A DNA stretch of 64,000 nucleotides. Origin: Formicarius rufipectus (Eukaryota; Chordata; Aves; Passeriformes; Formicariidae). Shown here in pieces: positions 42,001-55,372 of the stretch (position 1 is its first letter; every line of letters starts with the position of its first letter). The stretch covers positions 1,838,060-1,902,059 of the forward strand of contig VXAU01003163.1 of assembly GCA_013399695.1 (NCBI GenBank), read 5' to 3'. The position numbers and the translations under genes were made by a program. The notes below the pieces were generated by a model that worked only from the letters and a program-made list of their open reading frames with translations, ran no database searches and was not told the DNA's origin.

Positions 42001-45000
42001 TTTATTCTTTTTTTCTGGGGAATGAAAAATGAGCATGACTCTAAGAACTTAAATATATATATAATTGCATGGTTCTGACCAAAATGGGGAAATTTTATTC
42101 TATTATCAAGGGAATAATTTTATGCAGTAAAATAATGTGAAAAAAAGAAGAGATTAATAGCCCTTAATCCTAGTGAATGAATAAGTATGTCTTGCAAGGC
42201 AGAGGATGGCCATGGAGCATATCCACTGTATTTCCTGAGTGGATGGAGACACTTTGGTCCTTGGTAGCACTGTAGTGATCATTTTTACTCTGTTTTATCA
42301 TTAAATGGTAAAAAAGCAACAGAATACTATATAGCTTTGTAATGAAAAAAAAAATCCCGACTAATTTCTTATGAGAACAATGAGAGGAAATACATTTTTA
42401 TATATTGCACTGAGTGAATGCTCTGAAAACAGGGCTGGAATCACTGACTGAGACCTCTGTAATAGTGTGGTGAAAGTCAGCATCATAATTATTGGAAATG
42501 CAGGTGATTATTGCCTTGCATTTCCCTCCAGGAACTTAGGACTGGTTTATCCTAGAGAGGCTGAAAGAAAAAATTGTTTGCAGAATGACTCATTGAAGAG
42601 TCACTTCGATATTTCAAGCAAATTTCGCATTCTGATTTGTTCAGAGGTTTGCAAAGTGAAAAAACCCCAAACCTTAGAAGCAGGAGATTGACTGTAAAGC
42701 CCCTAATGGTGCCAATGGAGTAAATAAAATTTTTAAAACAACTCCCTCCCACCCTCTTTTTGAGTTGGAAATATTTCCTACAAAATGGATCTTTTCAGTG
42801 CTCAGTTTTCTCAGTGGAATATTATGGAGAGCAGCTTGTGTATATGTGTAATTGCTCTGTGTGTATGAAACAGTGAGTTTTCTCCCACATGATTAGCATA
42901 GGTCTTAATTACCACATTTCCCAAATCTGTCAGATAAGGTGGTTTAGTTCATTGTGTATCCATCTGAAAAATGTTGTTAGGCAGTCAATTTTGTCATTAG
43001 AGTTCTACTTCCCACATTATTCATTTTTACAGTGCTTTGCCTTTGGAGGTAGTTTTAAAGTATGCACCCTTTACTTATTTACTGTGATTTCAGTAATTAT
43101 TTAAAAAATCAATTGACTTCCAAAAATGAGCAAATTCTTACTGATTTCTAAGTATCTATGTATTCATGCAATGTATTTTGAGGCATGCCTACACCTAAAT
43201 ATATGTAAATAAATACATTTATTTTTATGTATATGTAATGTTTGTATTATTTTATCTAGGATATTTATATATAATTGTCTATATGGAGTATTTAATTTCT
43301 CCTCTCAAGCAAATAAAAAGAGGATCAATTTAGGTACAAGTGCCCCAGTGGGAATAAGGAGATGACGTGCAGTAACTTTTCCAGGCAATTCCACAAAGAA
43401 CAGAATTAACATGGTAGAACATAATTTTTCACTTGTTTTGATCTAACAGGTAAAAATTATCATAGATGTGATTTTTAAATTTAGATTGTTACAAAAGTAT
43501 GAATTGTATAAAGGCAATACATCAGGTGATCCTTGTCTCTTTTCATTCTAGTAAAAAGTACAAGATCAATTCAGTAAAGATGTTACAATCTAAAACATAA
43601 ATACACAAGTTAATTACACTTCAGATTTCATTTCCTCTACTATGCTAGAAAGAAGTTAGTCTAAAGCAAGCGTATGAATTTTGACTACCTTATCAGTCAG
43701 GAGACAGGTATTTACATGGATTGTCTCCATTTGATACATTGTCTTGAGCAACAAGCGGGATTCGGATTTTTGGCTGAACAGAACAGCAATCCAGTAGTGA
43801 ACCTTGATTCCAATTTAAAGTGACTTTGTTGATTCATGCCCTGAAGAACAATGTTTTGTATTAGATAACAATAATGGGTTTTAACAGATCATTCTTTTTT
43901 TCTTTCTTTCTTTTTATTTTTTTTTTAATCTTCTTGCCAAACAGAACCATTCAACATATCAAAGTCTAACAGCAGCCCTTAAAAGAAATGTAACCAAAAT
44001 AATTTCTATGTTGTGAAAATTTAGTTTATGGGATACAAGGAAAATATTTTTTCCTCTTAAATGAAAATGTGAAACAGACAGTAACGGCTCATATCTCTCG
44101 ACACGCAGAAATTGGCCCAACTATCAGAAATGTGAGTCATAGGCAGGTTGGGAGTTTCACTGTACTATCATGCCATTGGTTATAGAATTCAACTTTTATG
44201 TTCAGATGCCTTTATGAAACAGCTATATTTTGTAAGAAATTGCTAATGTTGGATGTATTTTGATCTTGGTTTGCTAACAAAAATGCAGGAAAGTGAGAAT
44301 GACAGCTGGGTAGGAGGCTGTTACAGGCAAAATAACTTGCAAATTTCTTCAGGCTTTTGATCTGTAGAAAGGCCCCTCTCTATAGCAGAAGCAATTTCAA
44401 ATGTATTAGCAAAAGAGATTGAAAATGAGACTCTGCCCTGTGAATTCAAAGTCCAAGTATGTGTATTTGGAAGCTCTTGTCCTGGGTGGTACAAATGAAA
44501 AGAAACATCAAAATAATACAAAAATAAAATGTAATACAAAAATAAAAGTGTAATACATGGATTTTCATGTATGTGTAGATGTAAAACGTATAGGAAACAG
44601 AGTTTTGGAGAAAGCTCTTGCAAATATTATGCTCAAATCAGTACAAGGTAACTTCTATGTTTTGATGCTCCAGTCATGGAGCTGGAAATTCAGCTGTCTC
44701 CTCAGCTTCCTATCCCATCCTCTGTTTTTAATCCTCATTCTCCCCCAAAAGAAAAGTGAGGCAGAAACCTTGGTTGGGCTTTTTCAATCAGAATGGTTAT
44801 ATCATATCACCATGCATCTTACCACTAGAATTAACTGTCAAACATGCAGGAAACCACTGAGTTTTCTCTCCTAACTTAGTTATGTTTTGGAATAGGCTCT
44901 GTGGTTGGTATTCATCCATGCTTCACATCTCTGCTCGTGTTCGAACTGCCACTAACCCTTACCCTCACCTCTTGCTGGTGCAGGCATGCAGGTGTACCCC

Positions 45001-48000
45001 TGTGGTTCATTTTCCATAGTCTGATCAGCTATGGGAAAAGTAAGGATCTTTTACCATTTTACCATTATTGCATTCTGATAATCCCTATCCAGGTGCTTTG
45101 ATGTTTTTAATGGTATCTTTCTTTAACAAAAGATACAACATACCATCTTATAAGGCTCTGAAGAATGTTGTCCCTTCAACTGTTTGGCATTTGAAAACAT
45201 TGCTTTCTTTTAGTCATCTGCAGGGTATGGATTTTCAAAGCACTTACAATCAGAAAACTATAGTGGGCTATCATCATTGCAACTATGATTAATGTATAGT
45301 TCTAGAATTATAATGGAAAATACATTTGAAAGCTTCTTTAGACCTCAACAAATAGCTTTTTATAAATAGAAATCACATTGAAAGTAGTTTTCATTCAGGA
45401 CTACACAAATAAAACAGTGGACTGACCATCCATTTGATACATATGAATGATGCAAAGCTTCCTTACAAATGAATCTAAGGGAGCTTGACCTAAAAAGTCA
45501 ATTATGGGCTAGTGCTGAAAAGTACTTTGGTATTCTTTTATACAGACCTGAAACAAATTCTCATGTGTTTTTCTCAAAAAAGTGAAGTTATTTCTGATAT
45601 GCTGTTGAGCTTTAATTAAGTTTAAAATATTTGCATGTTATACAACTTCTGCAGTATTTTTTCTTTTCCAAAAGAATAAGCACCACATGGAAGATGAAAT
45701 ATTAATTTATTTTGTTTCCCTTCTGCACATTTTTAGTCATGCAAGTCACTCTTGAGGAAAAAAACCTAACTATAATGGCACATCATCCACAGAATCTGAA
45801 TAAGCAGAGTATAATGAATGATTAATTGTGAGGGCTCACTACTATGGAGGGAAATTCAGCAAACTAAAATGTTAAAAATGATCCTCTTATTTTTGGAAAT
45901 TTCTAATTAATAAATGAAATCTGAGGGAAATACTTCTCCAGCACAAAAAGCCCTTTGCAATTTTTGGTAGACAGGAGAAAAACAGAAGCCCTGATGTCAA
46001 GTTTATTTGAAGTCTGTACACCTCTGGGCATTGTGGTAATAATGTTTGTATCCCCTTCTATGTTGAAGCTGATCAAACTAGCTACAGAAAACCTGAGGAA
46101 CATGAAAGTCTCTGTCACTGAAGGTCTCTAAAACCCAAACAGACTTGGTGATGAGTGTGTTACTGGTGTAGCAGGGAAACATGCGTAGAAGAGAAACACT
46201 TGAGTGTGCTTGCAGTTTGAAAAGAGAATATGGCTTATGGTGTTGCTTAAGAAAACTGTCCAGTGAAATAAGTGCGAGGCAGGGCATAAGAAAATTTTGT
46301 GGGGTGAATATACAAAATAGTTTATGTAGCTTGTAGCTGAGTACACCTAGAACAGAACTCCAGGAGTCACACCCCTCCCCAGTAAATTTCTAGCAATTAA
46401 TCTACTTTATTCAGTATCAATATTTTTTCTAAAAATTAATATAGAATGACTTCCAGTGCTGTTAAGTAATTTTTTTACTTTAAGTCAATTGAAGAAAGAG
46501 ATATATGGCAAGATTTCCAGTATCATCCAGATAAATCCTCTTTACTATTGTACCACAGGTGAGCAAGGAACAATAGCTCTATTACTTTGTTTTATCTGAA
46601 TTTCAGTTATTATGTTTGAATATCTTCTACTGAGTTCCAGATATATTTGTGTTTAGACTATGATATTTTAGATTGTTTCTGAGGATAATGTTTGGCATTT
46701 TTTACGTTGCAACATCTAGCTTGACTCTTAAGACCTCATTTATAAACAGCAAGATTGTCTCTACTGTCCCAGGAATACTATATACTTGAAAGTACCCAGA
46801 TATTTTTCTTTTGGCTATCTATCTTCAACTGCTTACTCAAATCAGTGAAGCCAAGGTCATCTTACATTTCTTGTCTAGGGCTGTCAAACTTATTTTCAGC
46901 CCTGTCAAGTTCAGCCTTTGCTTTTATTTTTGTGCTAAGGGGACATTTAGTGTAGGTGTGCTTCTGTTGGCATTTCTTTTTCAGTCCCCTTTTTGACATA
47001 TTGCTTTTTGTGCCATTTATTGCTCTGTGGCCATTCTTGGTTTATTTTAAAACGGCCTATTTTCTTGCTCTTCTTCAACGTGTTTCCTACAGTTACTAAT
47101 ACAGTCTTAAAACTTGTTTCAGCAAAGCAAATGGCTATGGAATTTGGTTTGCAGTTATTGTTCCATATGGACTGAACTTAGGAATCTGATCAGAGGACTT
47201 TGAAAAGCAAATTACATAGTTCTGGCATAGAAGGCAGGAGCAGTTCTGTAACATCTCAGAATGCTTGTTTTATCTCTGATTATTGTTGTAATTTGAACAA
47301 AAACAACAAACCACTTATAATAAAAGCACTGTACTGTTAAACATCATAGCTTGGACACTTAAAAGCTCTCTATCAAAAATATAACCAAACCAACACATTG
47401 TGCATCATACATGCATAATTTGTCTAGTTCATCATTATCATGCTTGAGTTAAGCCATTTGTGCTGGTTACCTGCAGACAAACTAATCTAGGCTTATCTGT
47501 AACACAGTGGGAGTGACTTATTGCAATTTTTTTCCTATGCTGTGGATCCAAAATAAGGTTGGGCCCAGGTACCCCATACAACTTCAATGACTAGCACATT
47601 GACTTGTGCAGAGCTTGGCTGCTCTTTGGGTAATCCTTAAGGAAACCGTGTAATTGCAGCAGTTCAAGCTATGCAACAAATAACTAATCAGAAAGTATTT
47701 TTTTCTCCTTACTTTGTGGAATTTTTCAGGCACATCTTCCAGGGTGCTATTTCACCCTGAAACTTTCAAATGGTGCATTCACTTTGTAAATAGCAAGCAT
47801 TTTGTAGAGCTTATTAACCCCCTTGTTATAGGTTTCAGTAAAGAGTTTTGTTCTAGTTGACAGAAAGTGAATCATGCTTATTGCTACAACTTTTTCACCT
47901 TTTTTTTTTTTTTTCAAAAAATAATATTCTGAAACTTGATGACTGACCTTGAAAATATGGTTTTGCACTGAAGTGGTTTTTCCTCCTCCTCCAGGGAGCT

Positions 48001-49420
48001 TTTGTCACTCCCTTGACAGACCATTCAAGCAATGAAAATGTGGAGCTGTTTCATCTGATCCCTCCCTGGTTAGCACTGACAGTAAGGTCAAGTACTACTT
48101 ATTGCTGATGCTGTTCCTATGCAAGACCATGAAATCCCTGAGGAGCAGAAGTGTGAAGAAAGGCAAGAAAGGGATAGCTTTGGAATAAGTCTGGATTTTG
48201 CTAATGGTGCCACTCAGGAAACACCTGCTGGTGGGCATACAAGCTTCTATACCACTGTGCTCAGTTTTGTCTCTCTTAGGCTGTCAGAGTAGGGAAAGAA
48301 AGGCTGTTCAACCTGGAGCCCTCACACAGGGGTTGGCTTTGTGCTCTTTGAAACCAGCAAGGCAGGTTGGTGTGATAGTGCACTTGGAGACATAAGACTC
48401 ATGTATAACTCCTTCTTTGCTTGACAGAACTGATGTCTGCTGTTTCAGTTTCCTGAAATGGTATTTTGAATGTTTGAGATCAAAGAATCAAAAAGAAGAA
48501 AGGAGCCTGTGTGCAACTGATGAGTCATCCAGACTGGGGAAGTCACTGGACTTCCTGAGTGTCACCTGAGGGGTGGGTGACAGAAACCTGTGCCTGTGAC
48601 AGGGACTGTTTCAATGTTTTGTGTGAGTCAAGAGCTTGAACATAACTAATCAGCTCTCCAGGCAGCAGAGCCTCAATTTTTGGATTGTTTCTCCCAGCTA
48701 AATGCCCTAAAAACTGGAATTCCATTTCAGATTATTTTTTTTTTTCCCAAGTAGCCTTTTAGGGTTTCCTTTGGTATGGTTTAAAGGTCTTAAGGAAAAC
48801 CTCCTTTACTTGAATAATCTGTAGGGTCTTGCTTATGTTCCTAAGAGATTTGATGGGGCTCAGAGCTCCCACCCAAGGCCAAGTATCTGTTTGTACTTGT
48901 TGGTCCTTTTTCCTGTCAGAGATGCAGGATCTATTGGCTGCTGTTCCAGGATGCTAAAAGCACCACAAATTTGGTTTCCAGTTGTTAGGTGATAGGCATT
49001 TGGTTTTCCATTTAATTTTTTTGTGTGAATTGAAGGCTGCTATAGAATGTTGTGAGTTGTGCAGTTCTTTTACTGTCTTGATTGTCTCCTGAGAGAAAGT
49101 CTCCATCCCCTGAGACTTGTACTGTAGGGAAGACTGTCTTTTTAACTCTAGTCATGTGTATTTTTGTAACTAATTTTGTGGAGATACTGGTCTTTAACCC
49201 TGCAGGTAATTAGCACTTTCCCCCATCTCTGCTTCAAAGTAGAATAACCAAGTCCAAATTGCCTCTTGGGAAGAACCACCAGATCTTCTTTCCCTTGAAC
49301 CATGTCCAAGCATTTTCTGTGGGCACTGTAATGGGCCAGAATTAAGTAAAAGAGTATGTTAATGATTAAATAATGTGGATAATTGTGACCAATTTTCTTG
49401 ATACTGTTTAATTGACTAGT

Positions 49421-49660
49421 TGTTGTTGTTGGCTAGACTTTGCGAACGAAGATTTTGGGATAAGCCTGCGCAATGGATTTTTAAGGTGAGGCACAGGGTG
49501 CGCAGAACTGGCCCCACCCCCTTTACTCCTGAGGTTCATTTGCCACGGCCGAGCAGCTCGGACGGCGACAGCGAGTTCCTCCAGGATTCGAACTGGCGTC
49601 CTCAGAGGAGGAGCCGGCTCCACAGGCGGGGGCTTACACTGCTCGGCCAACACCTGCCAC
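49421..49660 (-). mobile_element. tRNA-derived SINE, full-length copy 1
   Basis: Read on the minus strand, the 240-bp body has a pol III A box (complement of 49639-49649, GGCCGAG core), a B box (complement of 49584-49594, AGTTCGAATCC), and between them a TCCTC-CTCT-GAGGA hairpin like the long variable arm of class II (Leu/Ser) tRNAs. A tRNA-unrelated body and a CAA-repeat tail follow. An 11-bp target duplication flanks it (49410-49420 and 49661-49671, 10 of 11 matching). It is homologous to the copy at 63758. Confidence 0.88.
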
Positions 49661-49871
49661 AACTGACTAGTACAAAGTACTAGTATCACTAGTATCAGTG
49701 TGACTTTGGGGCAGAACTACTTCACTGGTATTTAATTGCTCCAGTTGATGTACTCTGTACTGTGAAGACCATCATGGCAACTGTGATGATTTTGAAAAAG
49801 GACACACAGGACATCTTCTTGGTAAATTGAAATAAAAATGTTTTCAAACTGTATGCTTTGGTGTAGAGAAT

Positions 49872-52800
49872 TGTGTTGAGTTTCTGTGTCCAGGTGTTAG
49901 TGCAGGGGGTGCTACAGGGGTGGCTTTTGTGAGAACATGCCGAAAGCATCCCCCATGCCCAGCAGAGCAAATGCCAGATGGCTTGGGGATGGACCTGCTG
50001 CTGGCCAGGACTGAGCCAAGCAGGACTGATAGAAATGCCTCTGTGATAACACAGTTAAGAAGGGAAAAAATGTTGTTGGGCAGAGGAACATTGCAACCAG
50101 AGAAGAGCTGAGGCAGAAAATGTGAGCAACAATATAGGCCCCAGGGTCAGTGGAGAAGGAGGAGGTGCAGTAGGTGCTGAAGCTGAGATTCCCATGCAGC
50201 CGGTGGTGCAGATTATGGTGAGGCAGCTGCACCCCTGCAGCCTGTAGAGGACCACAGGAGTGCAGAGATCCACCTGCAGCTCGTGGAGGAGCCCACTGGA
50301 GCAGGTGGCTGCCCAAAATGCGATGACCCCTTGTGAAGCCCATGCTGGAGTGAGGTCCTGGCAGGGACCTGCAGCCTGTGGAAAGAGGAAGCCACACTGG
50401 AGAAGGTTTTCCTGAGGGGAAAGCACAGGAGCAGGCTGTTCCAATGTGCCTAAAGGTGAAGATGACTGGTCTGACTGGACTGGGAGCTTTTGTGGGACCT
50501 TAGGGAAAAAAAAGAGAGTTTACCATCTTTGGAAAAAGAGCAGGCAACTCATGAAGTGTTTAAGGATGCTGTCAGGTCTTGTAGAAAAAAAAATTAGGGA
50601 GACAAGAGCACATTTTGAATTTAATCAGACTATTTCTGTTAAGGATAACAAGAAGCGTTTTTATAAATACATTATTAGTAAAAGGAGGGACAAGAAAAAC
50701 CTCTGTTCCTTGTTGGACTTGAGGAGAAACATAGTTATCAAATATGAGGAAAAGGCTAAGGTACTTAACACCTTCTTTGCCTAAGTTTTCAACAATAAGG
50801 CAAGTCTTCCTCAGGACAACTGTCCTCCTGCTCTGGTAGACAGGGAGGGGGAGCTGAATAACCCCCTTGTAATCCAGGAGGAGGCAGTTAGTACCCTGCT
50901 GAGCCACCTGGATCCTCAGAAGTCTATAGGACCAGATGGGATCCATCCTAGTGTGATGGGGGAGCAGGCAGAAGAGCTCACCAAGCTGTTCTCTATCATT
51001 TATCAACAGTCCTGGTTCACTCGGGAGGTTCTGGATGACTGGAAGTTGGCCAATGTGATGCCCATCCACAAGAAGGGCCAGAAGGAAGACCCAGGAACTA
51101 CAAGCCTGTAAGTGTGACCTCAGTGTCTGGCAAGATCCTCATGAGTGTCATCACACAGTACCTACAGGGCAGACAGGAGATCAGACTCATCCAGCATGGA
51201 TTTAAGAAGGGCAGATCTTGACCAACCAACCTGATCTCCTTTTATGGATGACCTGCCTGGTGGATGAGGGTAAGGCTGTGGATGTCGTCTGCCTGGACTT
51301 CAGCAAAGCCTTTGACACTCTCCCATAACATACTCCTGGAAAAGCTGGCAGCCCATGGCTTGGACAGGTGCTCTTTCTGCTGGGTTAAGAACTGACTGGA
51401 TGGCCAGGCCCAGAGAGGGGGGGTAAATGGTGCTGCATCCAGTTGGTGACTGGTCACTAGTGGTGTCCCCCAGGGGTTAGTGTTGGGCCCAGTCCTGTTT
51501 AATATGTTTATTGATGTTCTGGATGAGGGAATTGAGTCCACCATTAGGAAATTTGTTGATTACACCAAGTTGGGGAGGGAATGTTAATCTGCTGGAGGGA
51601 AGGAGAGCTCTGCAGAGGGATCTGGACAGGCTAGATAGATGGGCCAAATCCACCAGGACGAGGTTTAATAAGACCAAGTGCCACTTTGACCACAACAACC
51701 CTCTGCAACACAGGCTGGGACAGAGTGGTTGTAGAGAGGTCATGCAGAGAGGGACCTTGGGGTTCTGAGTGACAGGAAGCTGAACATGAGCCAGCAGTGT
51801 GGCAAGGTGGCCAAGAAGACCAATGGCATTCTGGCCTATATTAGGAATAGTGTGGCCAGCAGGACCAGGGAAGTAATTCCTCCTATGGACTTGGCACTGG
51901 TGAGGCTGCACCTTGAGTACTGTGTCCAGTTCTGGGCCCCTCAATTTAGGAAGGATATTGAGGTGCTGGAGTAGGTACAGAAGAGGGCAACAAGACTTGT
52001 GAAGGGACTGGAACACTAGTCCTATGAGAAGAGGCTGAGGGAGGTGAGATTGTTTAGCCTGGAGAGGAAGTGGGTCAAGGGAGACCTTAGCACTCTACAA
52101 CCACCTGAAAGGAGGCTGTTGCCAGGTGGGAGTTGTTCTCTTCTCCCAGGCAACAAGCACAGGAATGAGGGCACAGTCTTAAGCTGCAGCAGTGGAGGTT
52201 TAGGTTGGACTTTAGGAAGAAGTTCTTTGCAGAAAGAGTTACAGGGCATTGGAATGGGCTGCCCAGAGAGGTTGTCAAGTCACAGTCCCTGGAGGTATTT
52301 AAGAAGAGATTGGATGTGGTGCTTAGTGCCATGGTCTAGTAGATAAGGTGGTGTTAGGTCAAATGTTGGACTTGATGATCTCAGAGGTCTTTTCCAACCT
52401 AACTGATTCTATGATTCTATTTTATGACTCATGGCCCTGTGGGGAACCTATGGTGGAGCAGCTTGTTCCCGAAGAACTGCACTCTGTGGAGAAGTGACCT
52501 GTGTTGTAGCAGTTTTGTGAAGAACTGTTGCCCGTGGGATGCATTTTCACTGCAGAGGTTCATGCAGGACTATCTCCCATGGGAGGGACCCCACAGGGAG
52601 CAGCGGAAGGACTCCTCTCTCTGACAGCAACAGAAACAACAACTGACCATAACCTCCATTCCCGGATTCCCTGCACCACTGGGGATGAGGAGGTAGAATG
52701 TAGAAGAAAGAAGGGGTAGGAGGAAGGTGTTTTTAAGATTATTTTACTTCTCACTCTTTTGTTCTGATTCTGTTAGCAATAAATTTAATTGATATCCTCA

Positions 52801-52963
52801 CTTTGAGTCTGTTTTGCTCATGATGGTGATCAGTAAGTGATCTCTCCTGGCTCTTAACTCATGAATTCTTCACTGCATTTTCTCTCCTCTGTCTGGTTGC
52901 AGAGGCGAGTGAGAGAGCGGCTTCAGTGGGTACCTGGCATCCAGCCAAGGTCAACCCCATACA
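49872..52963 (+). mobile_element. Bird ERV LTR interrupted by a CR1
   Basis: The left part (49872-50414) starts TGTGTTGAGTTTCTGTG and contains GCTACAGGGGTGGCTTTTGTGAG. The right part (52421-52963) contains AATAAA near 52779 and ends in TACCTGGCATCCAGCCAAGG then CAACCCCATACA. Both parts match one long, GC-richer bird LTR of about 1.1 kb with internal degenerate repeats. Flanks AGAAT (49867-49871) and AGAAG (52964-52968) look like an imperfect 5-bp duplication. The middle is a CR1 insertion. No coding capacity of its own. Confidence 0.8.
50415..52420 (+). mobile_element. CR1 LINE, 5'-truncated, about 2 kb, inactive
   Basis: Covers the end of the endonuclease-RT linker, reverse transcriptase and 3' UTR, closing with GATTCTATGATTCTAT. 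Translated pieces include [31 protein letters not shown] and [13 protein letters not shown], all in CR1 ORF2 order. Frames are broken by stops and shifts. The catalytic FADD box reads FVDY, so the polymerase site is lost. It sits inside an older LTR. Confidence 0.9.
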
Positions 52964-55070
52964 AGAAGAGACATACTACCCTGGAAGAGCTGGAAGCACA
53001 TCTATAACTTCAGGAGATATTTCTAGAACTGCTGCAAGACAAGGGAAGTTTAAAACTTGGTGCACCTATGTTCATGCGAAAATTCACTTACTTTTAAATG
53101 AATTACACTGTGTAAGGTTTAGGACACATTCATTTCCACCTGGTTCATCCCATAATTTATTGAGTTTCTAACTTAATTACAGTCATATTAAACTCTTGTA
53201 TCGTTATAGCAGAAGAAGTTTATAAGAGTCAGAAGGCCATGGAACAGTACACTGATGAAACTAAAAGGAAGTTATAGCAATTGGCTTCAGAAATTCAGCA
53301 GTGACTATCAACCTGCATAAAGCTTTTAAAACTCTCTCCTGTTGGTGGTCTCCTATTTTAACTAAACAAGGGGTGCAGGCAGTGCTAATTCATTCTGAAA
53401 TCATTCTCTGCTTGCTATACTGAAATGGGATCCGGAGGCAAGAAATTTTACCTGAAACACTTCCGTGGTTTTGTTGAGTTCTATGATGCCCTGTCTGCAG
53501 CACAGCTTAAAGATTGTCACCTGGTTAATTTAAAGCAAGACTGAATTTATTCAAATTATAAACAAATTCTAAGACATTTTTCATGTGAATGTCACATCAG
53601 CTGGATATGTTGATTATAATAATCACTGTACTTCACCATTGTAAAGAGCTTCCTTTCCTTCTATTTATAAATAACATCCAAAAATTGATCTAGAGGGTAA
53701 AATTGCACAGTCTAGTCCTTGCTGGTTTATGTGGAGACTTGCTGATCTTTCACATGTGCATTAGAAAGCACTGAGCCCACCTGTGGCATTTAAAGTACCT
53801 AATGAATGTAGCGCTAATGAATGAAATGCTATTTAAGCTACTGCCAGACACAGTTTAAGGTTTTCAAAATTTTGAGTCATTTCAGTCAGATAGAGCTGAC
53901 AACAGCCTTTTTCTGTTGATCTACTACTTTTGTCGTCCTTTAGATATCTGCATGATTCTCAGGTATGTGAAAACAGGTCTCCAATATAAGATGAGCAGAG
54001 CATGCAGCTGTCTCACTTTTCCTAGTGCAGATGGATCAAGAACCAAATTATGAATGGTAATGTATTTCATACCTTTGTCCAAAGGAATATTTTAGAGACT
54101 GGAAAAATTTTATTACAGGCAATCCTGAAATTTGTAGATACAAATGAGATGAGTTTTCACACATCTTTCAGTATAATTAGGAATTGAATACATAGATCAT
54201 CATTCAGAGATATCTTGGGGATTTATAGTTCTCCCTGGAATTTGCTGTTTTTCTGAACAGTAATTTCTACCACAATTCTGCTCTGGTAGTGTATTCTTCA
54301 TTGTCAGTATGTAATGAAATGTGTAAATGACCCAAATCTGCAGTGACAAAAATCCCTTCTTGAAGATAGTTGAGATCCAGTCAGATACCTTTCCTCTTTC
54401 AAAAATATGACCAAAGAGACCTGTTGTAATAAGTAAGTTTTCACTGAGGGAGTGGGAAGTGTGCCCCTTCTGCAAATGAATGAACATCTGGTTTAGAACA
54501 TTTATAGATTTGATTTTTCCATACTGTCATAAAAGTCTTCCTCTCCCATTCCATTCTACAGTTCTGAAAGATCTGCCAGTAGTTTCCTGGTCATTGCCTT
54601 AAAACTTCATGTAGTGAGAGACTGCCAAATTGATGGGCCTCCACAAGCCTCTTCCTGCGTGTTTGCCTTGAGATGACAGATGTTTTCACCCTGTCCTTTC
54701 AGCCCTGATTATCCTTTATTTGCTGAATCTTCCTGGAGACTCTGACAGTCATTTTGTAGTTGTGCAAAGTTGACAGCTGACCTTTCTTTCTCACCCATCA
54801 CAAAGATAGTCATTATTCCACAGGAGATAAGAATGCATGTACAGATCCATATGTTCACTGTGTTATGTCACTCCCATATTTCTACTTGTACAAGGCTTAG
54901 AACTTTGCTATTATTTGAGCTGTTTATTTCCAGGAATGAAAGCCAAAATTGTACAAGAGCTGGTTGTTGCTGTACATTGCATGTTTTTCTACATGAAAAA
55001 AATGTGTTTAGTGAGATTGGACTAGATGAAAAAGATGACAATTGTGTCAAAAAGGGACACCAGTAAATGT

Positions 55071-55372
55071 AATTTCCCCATTTCCCTGTGACACTGGCAG
55101 GGGAAAGGTAGAGAATTTGAGAGTGATGTTTATCCTGGGAAGAAGGAATGGGTAGGGGGGAGTTTATTAAGGTCCACTTTTGTTTCTCATTGTCCTACTC
55201 TGATTTGATTGGCAATAAAAGTTGAATCTTTTTTTGCCTGTGATGGTAGCCAAGAAGTGATCTCTCCCTACACTTATCTTGAACTATGACCCTTTAATTA
55301 TATTTTCCCTCTCTGGTCCAGATGAGGAGGGGAGTGATAGAGTGGCCTTGATGGTCACCTGGCAATCCTGTT
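55071..55372 (+). mobile_element. LTR fragment, same family as 49872-52963
   Basis: Shares the 3' part of that LTR: CTACTCTGATTTGATTGGCA with AATAAA, AAGTGATCTCTCCCT, and GAGGGGAGTGATAGAGTGGCC. The final CCAGCC...CCACCACA end is missing, so both ends are incomplete. Confidence 0.75.

Larger units (their letters stand above)
34048..49409. other. Intergenic DNA
   Basis: About 15 kb without a recognisable gene. It contains a poly-A tract (35469-35495), a CR1 copy (35890-36172) and a TTTG repeat (38994-39027). A single N lies at 41917. The small open frames here look like chance. Confidence 0.65.

Noticed and set aside
49420..49689. Open frames on both strands of about 90 codons with GC-rich codons
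   Set aside because: They lie entirely within the tRNA-derived SINE and are chance frames of that repeat.
49912..50444. Open frames of 129-161 codons on the minus strand
   Set aside because: They fall in the GC-rich LTR with internal degenerate repeats; no protein family is recognisable.
51477..52016. 179-codon minus-strand open frame
   Set aside because: It is antisense to the CR1 reverse transcriptase region and reflects its composition only.
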